This document shows, in pieces, positions 1 to 5,942 of a DNA stretch of 7,942 bases (position 1 is its first letter; the number at the start of each line of letters is the position of its first letter). Location: NCBI GenBank assembly GCA_002371345.1, contig DFHY01000006.1, forward strand, positions 1 to 7,942, in the 5' to 3' direction. Under the pieces are notes generated by a model, which searched no databases, was not told the DNA's origin, and worked only from the letters and a program-made list of their open reading frames with translations. Source of the DNA: Lachnospiraceae bacterium UBA3711. GTDB lineage: Bacteria; Bacillota; Clostridia; Lachnospirales; Lachnospiraceae. The position numbers were made by a program, and so were the translations under genes.

Positions 1-101
1 TGATGATCGAATGGGACCGCAGGAGGAATACGGTGTTCATGACCGGCCCGGCGGTCACGGTTTTTGAAGGTGAGATAGATACGGATATGTTCAGGTCCTG
101 A
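1..101 (+). CDS. dapF: Diaminopimelate epimerase, C-terminal fragment (partial at window start)
   Basis: Only the last 32 codons are in the window, read in the frame whose first full codon is at 3, with the TGA stop at 99-101. The peptide contains IEWD, then VFMTGPAVTVFEGEI. This matches the conserved end of diaminopimelate epimerase, where (V/H)xMTGPAxxVFxGE(I/V) is typical. The enzyme interconverts LL- and meso-diaminopimelate in the cytoplasm for lysine and peptidoglycan synthesis. The catalytic cysteines lie upstream of the window. An in-frame ATG at position 3 is simply an internal methionine. The lipoprotein gene begins 139 bases after the stop with no clear terminator between them, so read-through into it is possible. 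Identification rests on this short conserved tail alone. Confidence 0.8.
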   Translation, partial: MIEWDRRRNTVFMTGPAVTVFEGEIDTDMFRS

Positions 102-240
102 CTCTGATGTAAAGGCCAGAAGCCCTGAAGCCGGGGTAAGCTTGTTTGCCGGAGGCGAAAGGTGCTTTTGCCGCAGCATCATGATATCAGCCGGCTGCGG
201 CGCAGACTGCCGCGGCGGATTGCGGCGGGGAGGAATTGCC

Positions 241-1605
241 ATGAAACGAACTGTGCTTACTGCGGTATTGTCTCTGACGACAGCAGGCGCGCTGCTGCTT
301 GGGGGCTGTACACGCAGTCAGATCAATTATCAGATCGCTGAGGCGATCGGCACTGACGGAAAGTATGAGAACAATGAGCCTGTCGAGACTCCGAAGATGG
401 CTGAGGCGAGGAAACTGCTGGAGGAATCCGAATCGGAGGAAGCGTCCCTGCTCGAGATCCTCGATCAGGCGGAGCAGCAGGCCAGGGGATATAACTTTGA
501 GGAGGCAATCTCGATTCTCAACACCATCCCGATCTCACAGGCAAGAGACGAGCGGGTCAGCGAGGCGCGGTCGCGATATGAGAAGGGAGACACCGATCTG
601 GTAAACTGGGTAGGGGGAGATATCCCACATCTATGCTTCCCGACGCTCATATATGACACTATGATGGCATTTGACGGTGACGACAAGGCGTCCGACTACA
701 ATACGACCATGGTTACATGTGATGAGTTCAGCGCGATCCTTGAGTCTCTTTACGAGAATGGATACGTTCTGATCGACATACATTCAATAGCCGCTATGGT
801 GACGGACGAGAGGGGAACTTCCTCCATGGAGGAGAAAACGCTGAAGCTTCCTGACGGAAAGAAGCCGATAGTGCTTTCGCAGGACAACCTCAACTACAGC
901 ACGGTCAGAAACGGCGACGGAATTGCGACCAGACTTGTTCTGGAGGACGGAAAGGTCAAGGCTCAGTATACTGACAGTGAAGGCCATGACGTCGCGGGCG
1001 ATTACGATTTCATCCCGATCCTCGATTCATTTATTGAGACTCATCCGGACTTTTCATTCCGCGGAGCGAGGGGCATAGTCTCTGTCTCCGGAAGCGAGGG
1101 AGTGTTCGGGTACAGGATTTCCTCCGGAACGGATCAGACAGCTTCCGGCGAGGGGAGCCAGGAGCAGGATGCTTCTGTGTCGGGATCATCTTCCCAGGGA
1201 GATGATCAGACCGTTGCGCAGATAGCCGACGCGCTTCGCGCGGAGGGCTGGAGCATAGCATGCGCCGGGTGGTCGCACAGCTACATGAATGACATGTCCA
1301 TGGAGACATTTGCGTCCGAGATCGATGACTGGCTGAAGTACGTGGGATCCCTGACGGGAGAGGCTGACATCCTGTTCTACCCGTATGGCGCGGAAGTGGA
1401 GTACCCCGGTGATAAGCTTAACTATCTGCTGGATCACGGCTTCAGGTATCTGTGCGGACTCTGGGGAGATACGGACTTCAGGGAACTGAGCGACGGATAC
1501 ATGCGTATGACAAGGCGGTTTGTGGACGGCTACACTCTTATAAATGCGCCGGTCTACTTCACGAACTTCTTTGACTCAGCGGCAGTGGTGGACGACGACA
1601 GGTGA
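241..1605 (+). CDS. Lipoprotein with divergent polysaccharide deacetylase (NodB-like) domain
   Basis: A 454-residue predicted lipoprotein. The ATG at 241 is preferred because GGGGAGGAA (227-235) is a good ribosome binding site and the protein then starts with a classic signal peptide: Lys-Arg, a hydrophobic core, and lipobox LLGGC with Cys23 as the lipidated residue. An in-frame TTG at 142 would add 33 unhelpful residues. Residues 50-115 look helical and charged, perhaps TPR-like or coiled coil. Residues 125-450 resemble polysaccharide deacetylase proteins of Clostridia (FPTLIYD near 133, KKPIVLSQDNLNYS at 207-220, FYPYG at 379-383). The usual Asp-Asp metal/catalytic pair reads Asp215-Asn216, and the expected SHxxxH region reads GWSHSY (343-348), so metal binding looks impaired or altered. 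A Ser/Gly/Gln/Asp-rich linker spans about 294-324. It probably acts at the outer face of the membrane or wall, but its substrate is unknown and it may be a pseudoenzyme. Confidence 0.7.
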   Translation: MKRTVLTAVLSLTTAGALLLGGCTRSQINYQIAEAIGTDGKYENNEPVETPKMAEARKLLEESESEEASLLEILDQAEQQARGYNFEEAISILNTIPISQARDERVSEARSRYEKGDTDLVNWVGGDIPHLCFPTLIYDTMMAFDGDDKASDYNTTMVTCDEFSAILESLYENGYVLIDIHSIAAMVTDERGTSSMEEKTLKLPDGKKPIVLSQDNLNYSTVRNGDGIATRLVLEDGKVKAQYTDSEGHDVAGDYDFIPILDSFIETHPDFSFRGARGIVSVSGSEGVFGYRISSGTDQTASGEGSQEQDASVSGSSSQGDDQTVAQIADALRAEGWSIACAGWSHSYMNDMSMETFASEIDDWLKYVGSLTGEADILFYPYGAEVEYPGDKLNYLLDHGFRYLCGLWGDTDFRELSDGYMRMTRRFVDGYTLINAPVYFTNFFDSAAVVDDDR

Positions 1606-1637
1606 TAATATCAATATCTTGCCGGCACCCGGACGAG

Positions 1638-1666
1638 TTGACGCGTGAAAGTGAAAAAGTTATAAT
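1638..1666 (+). promoter_or_regulatory. Sigma-A-type promoter of the opp operon
   Basis: TTGACG (1638-1643) and a perfect TATAAT (1661-1666) are separated by exactly 17 bases, and the region between and after them is AT-rich. Predicted transcription would start near 1673, leaving a leader of about 75 bases before oppB. This is the best promoter in the window and marks oppB as the first gene of the transporter unit, separate from the lipoprotein gene upstream. Confidence 0.82.
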
Positions 1667-1672
1667 TATTTA

Positions 1673-1702
1673 GCTGTATGCTCACATATTTTGGTATACA
1701 GC
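1673..1702. promoter_or_regulatory. Inverted repeat at the opp transcription start (operator or leader hairpin candidate)
   Basis: GCTGTAT (1673-1679) is the exact reverse complement of ATACAGC (1696-1702), with 16 bases between. The left arm begins just where transcription from the TATAAT at 1661-1666 would start. This is a typical place for a repressor operator, and it could also fold as a leader hairpin. The motif does not let me name a regulator. No T-tract follows, so it is not an intrinsic terminator. Confidence 0.4.
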
Positions 1703-1747
1703 AGCTGACAACACATTATATGAACAGGCAACAAGAAGGAGCGGGAT

Positions 1748-2659
1748 ATGGGTAAGTACATATTCAAAAGAGTCCTTCTCGCCATCGTGACGATCTTCAT
1801 CGTATGCTTTATTACATTCTTTACGATGAACGCTATACCCGGCGGACCGTTTGCGGGAGAGAAGGCTAAGTCACCGGAGGTTCAGGCAGCGCTTGAGAAG
1901 CGGTTTAATCTTGACAAGCCGGTGGGAGAACAGTTTGTTATCTACATGAAGAATCTTCTTCACGGAGACTTCGGCATCAGCGCGAAGACGGGACGTGAGA
2001 TATCCGAGACGATAGGTTCCAAATTCGCCGTGTCCGCCAAGCTCGGAATCATGGCGGTACTTCTGGCTGTGGCTCTCGGCGTAGTCTTCGGCAGCATCGC
2101 CGCACTGCAGCGGAACCGATGGCCTGACAGGGTGATTATCTTCCTGTCAACACTTTTTACGTCGCTTCCAAGTTTCGTTCTGGGATCGTTCCTTCTTGTC
2201 ATTTTCTCTGTAAAACTCGGATGGGTACATGCGTGGAGCCCGACTCAGCAGAACCTTGTTCTTCCCGTGATCGCGCTCGCGATGTATCCTGCGGCCTATA
2301 TCACGAGACTGACAAAGACCTCAATGCTTGATGTCATGGGACAGGATTATGTCCGTACAGCGCGGGCAAAAGGCGTCGCTCAGTGGAAAGTTCTGTTTGT
2401 GCACACCCTGCGCAACGCGCTGATCCCTGTGGTTACCTATCTGGGACCGATGATCGCAGGCGTGCTTACAGGGTCTCTGGTCGTTGAGCAGATCTTCACT
2501 ATCGGAGGACTTGGAGCTGAGTTCGTGCAGAGCATCACGAACCGCGACTACCCGATGATCATGGGAGTTACGATCTTTCTGGCTGTCTTTATGGTAACTA
2601 TGAACCTGCTTACGGATATCGTATACAAGCTTATCGATCCGCGCATCAATCTGGATTAA
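1748..2659 (+). CDS. oppB: Oligopeptide ABC transporter permease OppB
   Basis: A 303-residue inner permease of the OppB/DppB family, close to the usual length. It is one half of the transmembrane channel that passes peptides delivered by OppA. The start MGKYIFKRVLLAIVTIF is the typical N-terminus of the family, with a first membrane helix at about 8-28, followed by NAIPGGPF in the periplasm-side segment. About six membrane helices can be seen (roughly 8-28, 97-120, 133-156, 168-187, 232-250 and 275-297). The cytoplasmic EAA loop, which couples to the ATPases, starts at DYVRTARAKG (200-209) and runs through the LRNALIPV segment. The protein ends in the family-typical YKLIDPRI. AAGGAG (1736-1741) sits six bases before the ATG. 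It is the first gene after the promoter at 1638-1666, and oppC starts 13 bases after its stop. Opp and Dpp permeases cannot be told apart by sequence alone, so the substrate is inferred. Confidence 0.93.
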   Translation: MGKYIFKRVLLAIVTIFIVCFITFFTMNAIPGGPFAGEKAKSPEVQAALEKRFNLDKPVGEQFVIYMKNLLHGDFGISAKTGREISETIGSKFAVSAKLGIMAVLLAVALGVVFGSIAALQRNRWPDRVIIFLSTLFTSLPSFVLGSFLLVIFSVKLGWVHAWSPTQQNLVLPVIALAMYPAAYITRLTKTSMLDVMGQDYVRTARAKGVAQWKVLFVHTLRNALIPVVTYLGPMIAGVLTGSLVVEQIFTIGGLGAEFVQSITNRDYPMIMGVTIFLAVFMVTMNLLTDIVYKLIDPRINLD

Positions 2660-2672
2660 GGAGGAGAGCGTA

Positions 2673-3755
2673 ATGGCAAAAGAAGCAGCAGATGTCAATA
2701 AGATGCCAAAGAAGAATCCGCTCTCTCTGCAGATCGATCTTCAGAAGTTTGAAAAGGCAACTGATGAGGAGAAGACTCAGGCTGAGGTCATGAGTGAATC
2801 CACATCGTTTTTCCGCGACGGTATGAGGAAACTGAGGAGGAACCCTCTGGCAGTATTCAGCATCATCGTCCTGATCGCGATCATCCTTATGATTACAGTT
2901 GTACCGGCGGTTGTCCCATACAGCTATTCGGATATTATTACGGTAAACGGAAAGAGGGACAAGAGTGCCACCAATATGGCGCCGTTCACGTACTCCAAGA
3001 TGGAGCAGAAGTACATAGACGAGGGAGGAAAGGTATTTCCGCACATTATGGGAACCGACGAACTCGGGCGCGATTACTTTGTCCGAGTCGCCTACGGAAC
3101 GAGAATCTCGCTTCTGGTCGGCGTATTTGCCAGCGTGATTGTCCTCATTATAGGAGTCCTGTACGGATCAATCGCGGGATACTTCGGAGGCAAAGTCGAC
3201 CTGATCATGATGAGGATAGTAGACATCATATATTCACTTCCTGATCTTCTGATGATTATCCTCCTGTCGGTCGTCCTCAATGAGGTGCTGAAGTTTGACG
3301 GAAACGGTATCCTGGCAAGGCTTGGAACCAACATGATCTCACTGTTCATTGTCTTCGGGCTTCTGTACTGGGTAGGTATGGCGAGGCTTGTCCGCGGACA
3401 GATCCTGACGATCAAGCAGAATGAATATGTCCTGGCGGCTAAGGTCAGCGGCGCCAGGAGCAGCCGCATCATCCGCAGGCATATCCTGCCGAACTGCATC
3501 AGCGTTATCATCATATCGGCTGCGCTTCAGATTCCGTCCGCGATCTTTACCGAGTCGTTCCTGAGCTTCATCTCGCTCGGAGTCAAGGCTCCTATGCCTT
3601 CTCTTGGATCACTGGCGAGCGCGGCTAGAAGCGGAATTACTACCTACACCTATAAGCTGGTATTTCCCGCCGTCATGATCGGACTTATAACTCTGGCGTT
3701 CAACCTTCTGGGAGACGGTCTGAGAGACGCGTTTGATCCGAAGTTAAGGAGGTAA
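2673..3755 (+). CDS. oppC: Oligopeptide ABC transporter permease OppC
   Basis: A 360-residue permease that pairs with OppB to form the channel. Residues 1-45 are a charged cytoplasmic extension, followed by the OppC N-terminal domain (FFRDGMRKLRRNPLAVFS, 46-63) and the first membrane helix at about 60-82. A loop of about 40 residues on the outer side leads to GTDELGRDYFVRVAYGTR (127-144), highly conserved in OppC/DppC. Further helices lie at about 146-168, 186-204, 222-236, 276-292 and 328-348. The EAA coupling loop is EYVLAAKVSGARSSRII (251-267) with HILPN after it. The end RDAFDPKLRR is typical. The ribosome binding site AAGGAGGA lies between the oppB stop and this ATG. The gene's last codons (AAG...AGG AGG) also serve as the ribosome binding site of oppD, which suggests coupled translation. 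It is slightly longer than average because of the N-terminal tail and outer loop. Confidence 0.93.
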   Translation: MAKEAADVNKMPKKNPLSLQIDLQKFEKATDEEKTQAEVMSESTSFFRDGMRKLRRNPLAVFSIIVLIAIILMITVVPAVVPYSYSDIITVNGKRDKSATNMAPFTYSKMEQKYIDEGGKVFPHIMGTDELGRDYFVRVAYGTRISLLVGVFASVIVLIIGVLYGSIAGYFGGKVDLIMMRIVDIIYSLPDLLMIILLSVVLNEVLKFDGNGILARLGTNMISLFIVFGLLYWVGMARLVRGQILTIKQNEYVLAAKVSGARSSRIIRRHILPNCISVIIISAALQIPSAIFTESFLSFISLGVKAPMPSLGSLASAARSGITTYTYKLVFPAVMIGLITLAFNLLGDGLRDAFDPKLRR

Positions 3756-3760
3756 TAGAG

Positions 3761-4789
3761 ATGGCTGAAGAGAAGAACATCCTGTCTGTAGTAGACCTCC
3801 ACACATCCTTTACCACCGACAAGGGCGAGGTGAAGGCGGTAAACGGAGTTTCATTTAACCTGTCCGAAGGAAAGATTCTCGGCATTGTCGGCGAGTCGGG
3901 ATCGGGAAAGTCTGTCAGCGCGTACTCAATCATGCAGATCCTGGAAAAGAACGGATCGATCAAGTCCGGGCAGATTCTGTATAAGGGAGAGGATATCACC
4001 AAATGGCCCGAGAGCCGTATGCGCGACTTCCGCGGAAAGTGCTGCTCGATCATTTTCCAGGATCCGATGACAAGCCTCAATCCGGTCTTTACCATCGGTT
4101 TCCAGCTCAAGGAAGCTATCAGGCTTCATACGAACCGCAAGGGCAAGGAAGCGGAGAAGCGTGCGATCGAGATGCTGGAGCTGGTCGGCGTAAATGAGCC
4201 GGAGAAGAGGATTCACCAGTATCCGTTCGAGTTCTCCGGCGGTATGAGACAGAGAGTCATGATTGCCATGGCCCTCGCCTGTGAGCCTGATATTCTGATA
4301 GCGGACGAACCGACGACTGCTCTTGACGTTACCATCCAGGCGCAGATTCTGGAGCTGATGCAGGACCTCCAGAAAAAGCTAGGTATGGCCATCATCATGG
4401 TCACGCATGACCTTGGAGTCATAGCGCAGATGGCGGACGAGATCATAGTTATGTATGGCGGACGTGTATGTGAGAGAGGAACCGCGGAGGACATTTTCTA
4501 TCGTCCCTGCCATGAGTATACGAAAGGGCTTCTGCGTTCGATCCCGAATGTCGACACTATGGGAAAGAGACTGGAGCCGATCTCGGGAACTCCGATCAAC
4601 CTCCTCAATATGCCTAAGGGATGCGCGTTCTGCCCGCGCTGCGACGAGGCCATGAAGATATGCCTGGAGCAGCAGCCTCCTGAGACGAGAACGCCGGACG
4701 GGCATCTTTCCGCGTGCTGGAAAGCAATTCAGGCGGAGATAGAAGCCGGATTGATTAAGCCGGAAGACATTACGGAATCAGGGACATGA
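3761..4789 (+). CDS. oppD: Oligopeptide ABC transporter ATPase OppD
   Basis: A 342-residue cytoplasmic ATPase that powers peptide import as a pair with OppF. All ABC motifs are intact: Walker A GESGSGKS (44-51), Q-loop Gln100, signature FSGGMRQR (158-165), Walker B ILIADEP (178-184), D-loop ALD (187-189) and switch His216. The signature form SGGMRQR is typical of OppD, where OppF has SGGQRQR. The C-terminal oligopeptide/dipeptide transporter domain carries Cys288, Cys294, Cys301 and Cys319 in CX5CX6CX17C spacing. This is the pattern that binds a [4Fe-4S] cluster in characterised DppD-type proteins; Cys291 is extra. AAGGAGG (3746-3752), inside the end of oppC, is its ribosome binding site, eight bases before the ATG. 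oppF starts 16 bases after its stop. No unusual features in the catalytic core. Confidence 0.95.
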   Translation: MAEEKNILSVVDLHTSFTTDKGEVKAVNGVSFNLSEGKILGIVGESGSGKSVSAYSIMQILEKNGSIKSGQILYKGEDITKWPESRMRDFRGKCCSIIFQDPMTSLNPVFTIGFQLKEAIRLHTNRKGKEAEKRAIEMLELVGVNEPEKRIHQYPFEFSGGMRQRVMIAMALACEPDILIADEPTTALDVTIQAQILELMQDLQKKLGMAIIMVTHDLGVIAQMADEIIVMYGGRVCERGTAEDIFYRPCHEYTKGLLRSIPNVDTMGKRLEPISGTPINLLNMPKGCAFCPRCDEAMKICLEQQPPETRTPDGHLSACWKAIQAEIEAGLIKPEDITESGT

Positions 4790-4805
4790 CGGGAGGACAG
4801 AGATA

Positions 4806-5786
4806 ATGGATAATAATTATAAGCCAAACCCGGAAAACCTGGTTGAGGTAAATGACCTTAAGATGTATTTCCCGATCAAGACGGGACTGCTGTCGACCAC
4901 GCCTCTGAAGGCCGTCGACGGAGTATCCTTCGCTATCAAACCGGGCGAGACTCTCGGGCTCGTCGGCGAGTCGGGATGCGGGAAGACGACGGTCGGAAGA
5001 GCGCTGATACGCCTGTACAAGCCTACCGACGGTGATGTGTTCTTCGACGGGAAGAGAGTGGATGACAGGTCGATCGGAGCTCTGCGCAAGGATATGCAGA
5101 TGGTATTCCAGGATCCGTATTCATCCCTGAATCCCCGTATGACGGTTGAGGATATCATAGGCGAGCCTCTCGATGTCCACAAGCTGTATTCAAGCAGAGC
5201 AGACAGGCGGGAAAAGATTCTTCATCTGATGGAACTGGTAGGACTTAACGCCGAGCATGCCACGAGGTACGCGCATGAGTTTTCGGGCGGCCAGAGACAG
5301 AGGATCGGCATCGCCAGAGCGCTTGCGACCAATCCGCGGTTCATCGTATGTGACGAGGCGGTTTCAGCTCTTGACGTGTCTATTCAGGCTCAGGTCATCA
5401 ACATGTTTGAGGATCTTCAGCAGAAGCTTGGAGTGGCGTACCTGTTCATAGCTCATGACCTTCTGGTCGTGCATCACATATCGAAGAGAATAGCAGTGAT
5501 GTACCTTGGCAAGATGGTCGAGACGGCCGACGCGGATGAGCTGAATGAGAATCCGATGCATCCGTACACCACCTCACTGCTGAGCGCGGTTCCCTATCCG
5601 GATCCGATAGTTGCCAAGTCCAGCAAGAGGATCATACTCGAGGGAGATGTTCCGAGCCCGCTCAGGATGCCGAGCGGATGCCCGTTCCGGACGAGATGCA
5701 AGTACGCGACAGAGCAGTGCGCGGCCGAGATGCCGAAGCTTACGGACAGGGGAAACGGCCATATGGTCGCATGCTGGAATAAGTAG
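4806..5786 (+). CDS. oppF: Oligopeptide ABC transporter ATPase OppF
   Basis: A 326-residue cytoplasmic ATPase, partner of OppD. It shows Walker A GESGCGKT (54-61), Q-loop Gln102, signature FSGGQRQR (159-166), Walker B FIVCDEA (179-185), D-loop ALD (188-190) and switch His217. The N-terminal MYFPIK (20-25) and the phrase DPYSSLNPR (103-111) are typical of OppF/DppF. As in OppD, the C-terminal domain has four cysteines at 292, 298, 305 and 323 with the same CX5CX6CX17C spacing, so both ATPases could carry an iron-sulfur cluster. Walker B has Ala185 where OppD has Pro184; this EAVSALD form is common in OppF. GGGAGGA (4791-4797) is the ribosome binding site. It is the last gene of the compact oppBCDF block, and 156 bases separate it from oppA. 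Confidence 0.95.
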   Translation: MDNNYKPNPENLVEVNDLKMYFPIKTGLLSTTPLKAVDGVSFAIKPGETLGLVGESGCGKTTVGRALIRLYKPTDGDVFFDGKRVDDRSIGALRKDMQMVFQDPYSSLNPRMTVEDIIGEPLDVHKLYSSRADRREKILHLMELVGLNAEHATRYAHEFSGGQRQRIGIARALATNPRFIVCDEAVSALDVSIQAQVINMFEDLQQKLGVAYLFIAHDLLVVHHISKRIAVMYLGKMVETADADELNENPMHPYTTSLLSAVPYPDPIVAKSSKRIILEGDVPSPLRMPSGCPFRTRCKYATEQCAAEMPKLTDRGNGHMVACWNK

Positions 5787-5827
5787 TTTCCGGCAGTGCG
5801 AGGACCGTGCGGCATCTGTAAACAAGC

Positions 5828-5856
5828 TTCTCATTTAGGAAGTGTTGTAGTATAAT
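5828..5856 (+). promoter_or_regulatory. Probable internal promoter in front of oppA
   Basis: A perfect TATAAT lies at 5851-5856 in the oppF-oppA gap. Seventeen bases upstream is TTCTCA (5828-5833), which matches four of six positions of TTGACA. This would give a leader of about 80 bases and let oppA be made at higher levels than the channel and ATPases, as binding proteins usually are. The -35 box is weak, so the strength of the site is uncertain. A small nested stem (CCGT/ACGG and CACA/TGTG, 5875-5902) lies in the leader. Confidence 0.55.
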
Positions 5857-5928
5857 AACCTTTCGAACCGAGTGCCGTACAACCACAAACATGTGATGAC
5901 GGTATGAAGTAAATATATTCTTTTTCAT

Positions 5929-5935
5929 AAGGAGG
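5929..5935 (+). promoter_or_regulatory. Strong ribosome binding site of oppA
   Basis: AAGGAGG, complementary to the 3' end of 16S rRNA, sits seven bases before the ATG at 5943, with a second GAGG copy running on behind it. It fixes the start at 5943 and fits a highly expressed binding protein. Confidence 0.8.
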
Positions 5936-5942
5936 AGGAAAC

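Noticed and set aside
142..240. An upstream TTG start adding 33 residues to the lipoprotein
   Set aside because: It has no convincing ribosome binding site and would bury the signal peptide; the ATG at 241 has a strong site and gives a perfect lipoprotein signal.
102..240. A promoter or riboswitch between dapF and the lipoprotein gene
   Set aside because: The stretch is GC-rich with only weak stems (such as GCGGC 197-201 with GCCGC 209-213) and no plausible -35/-10 pair.
1622..1632. CCGG-CAC-CCGG hairpin after the lipoprotein gene as a terminator
   Set aside because: The stem is only four pairs and no T-tract follows.
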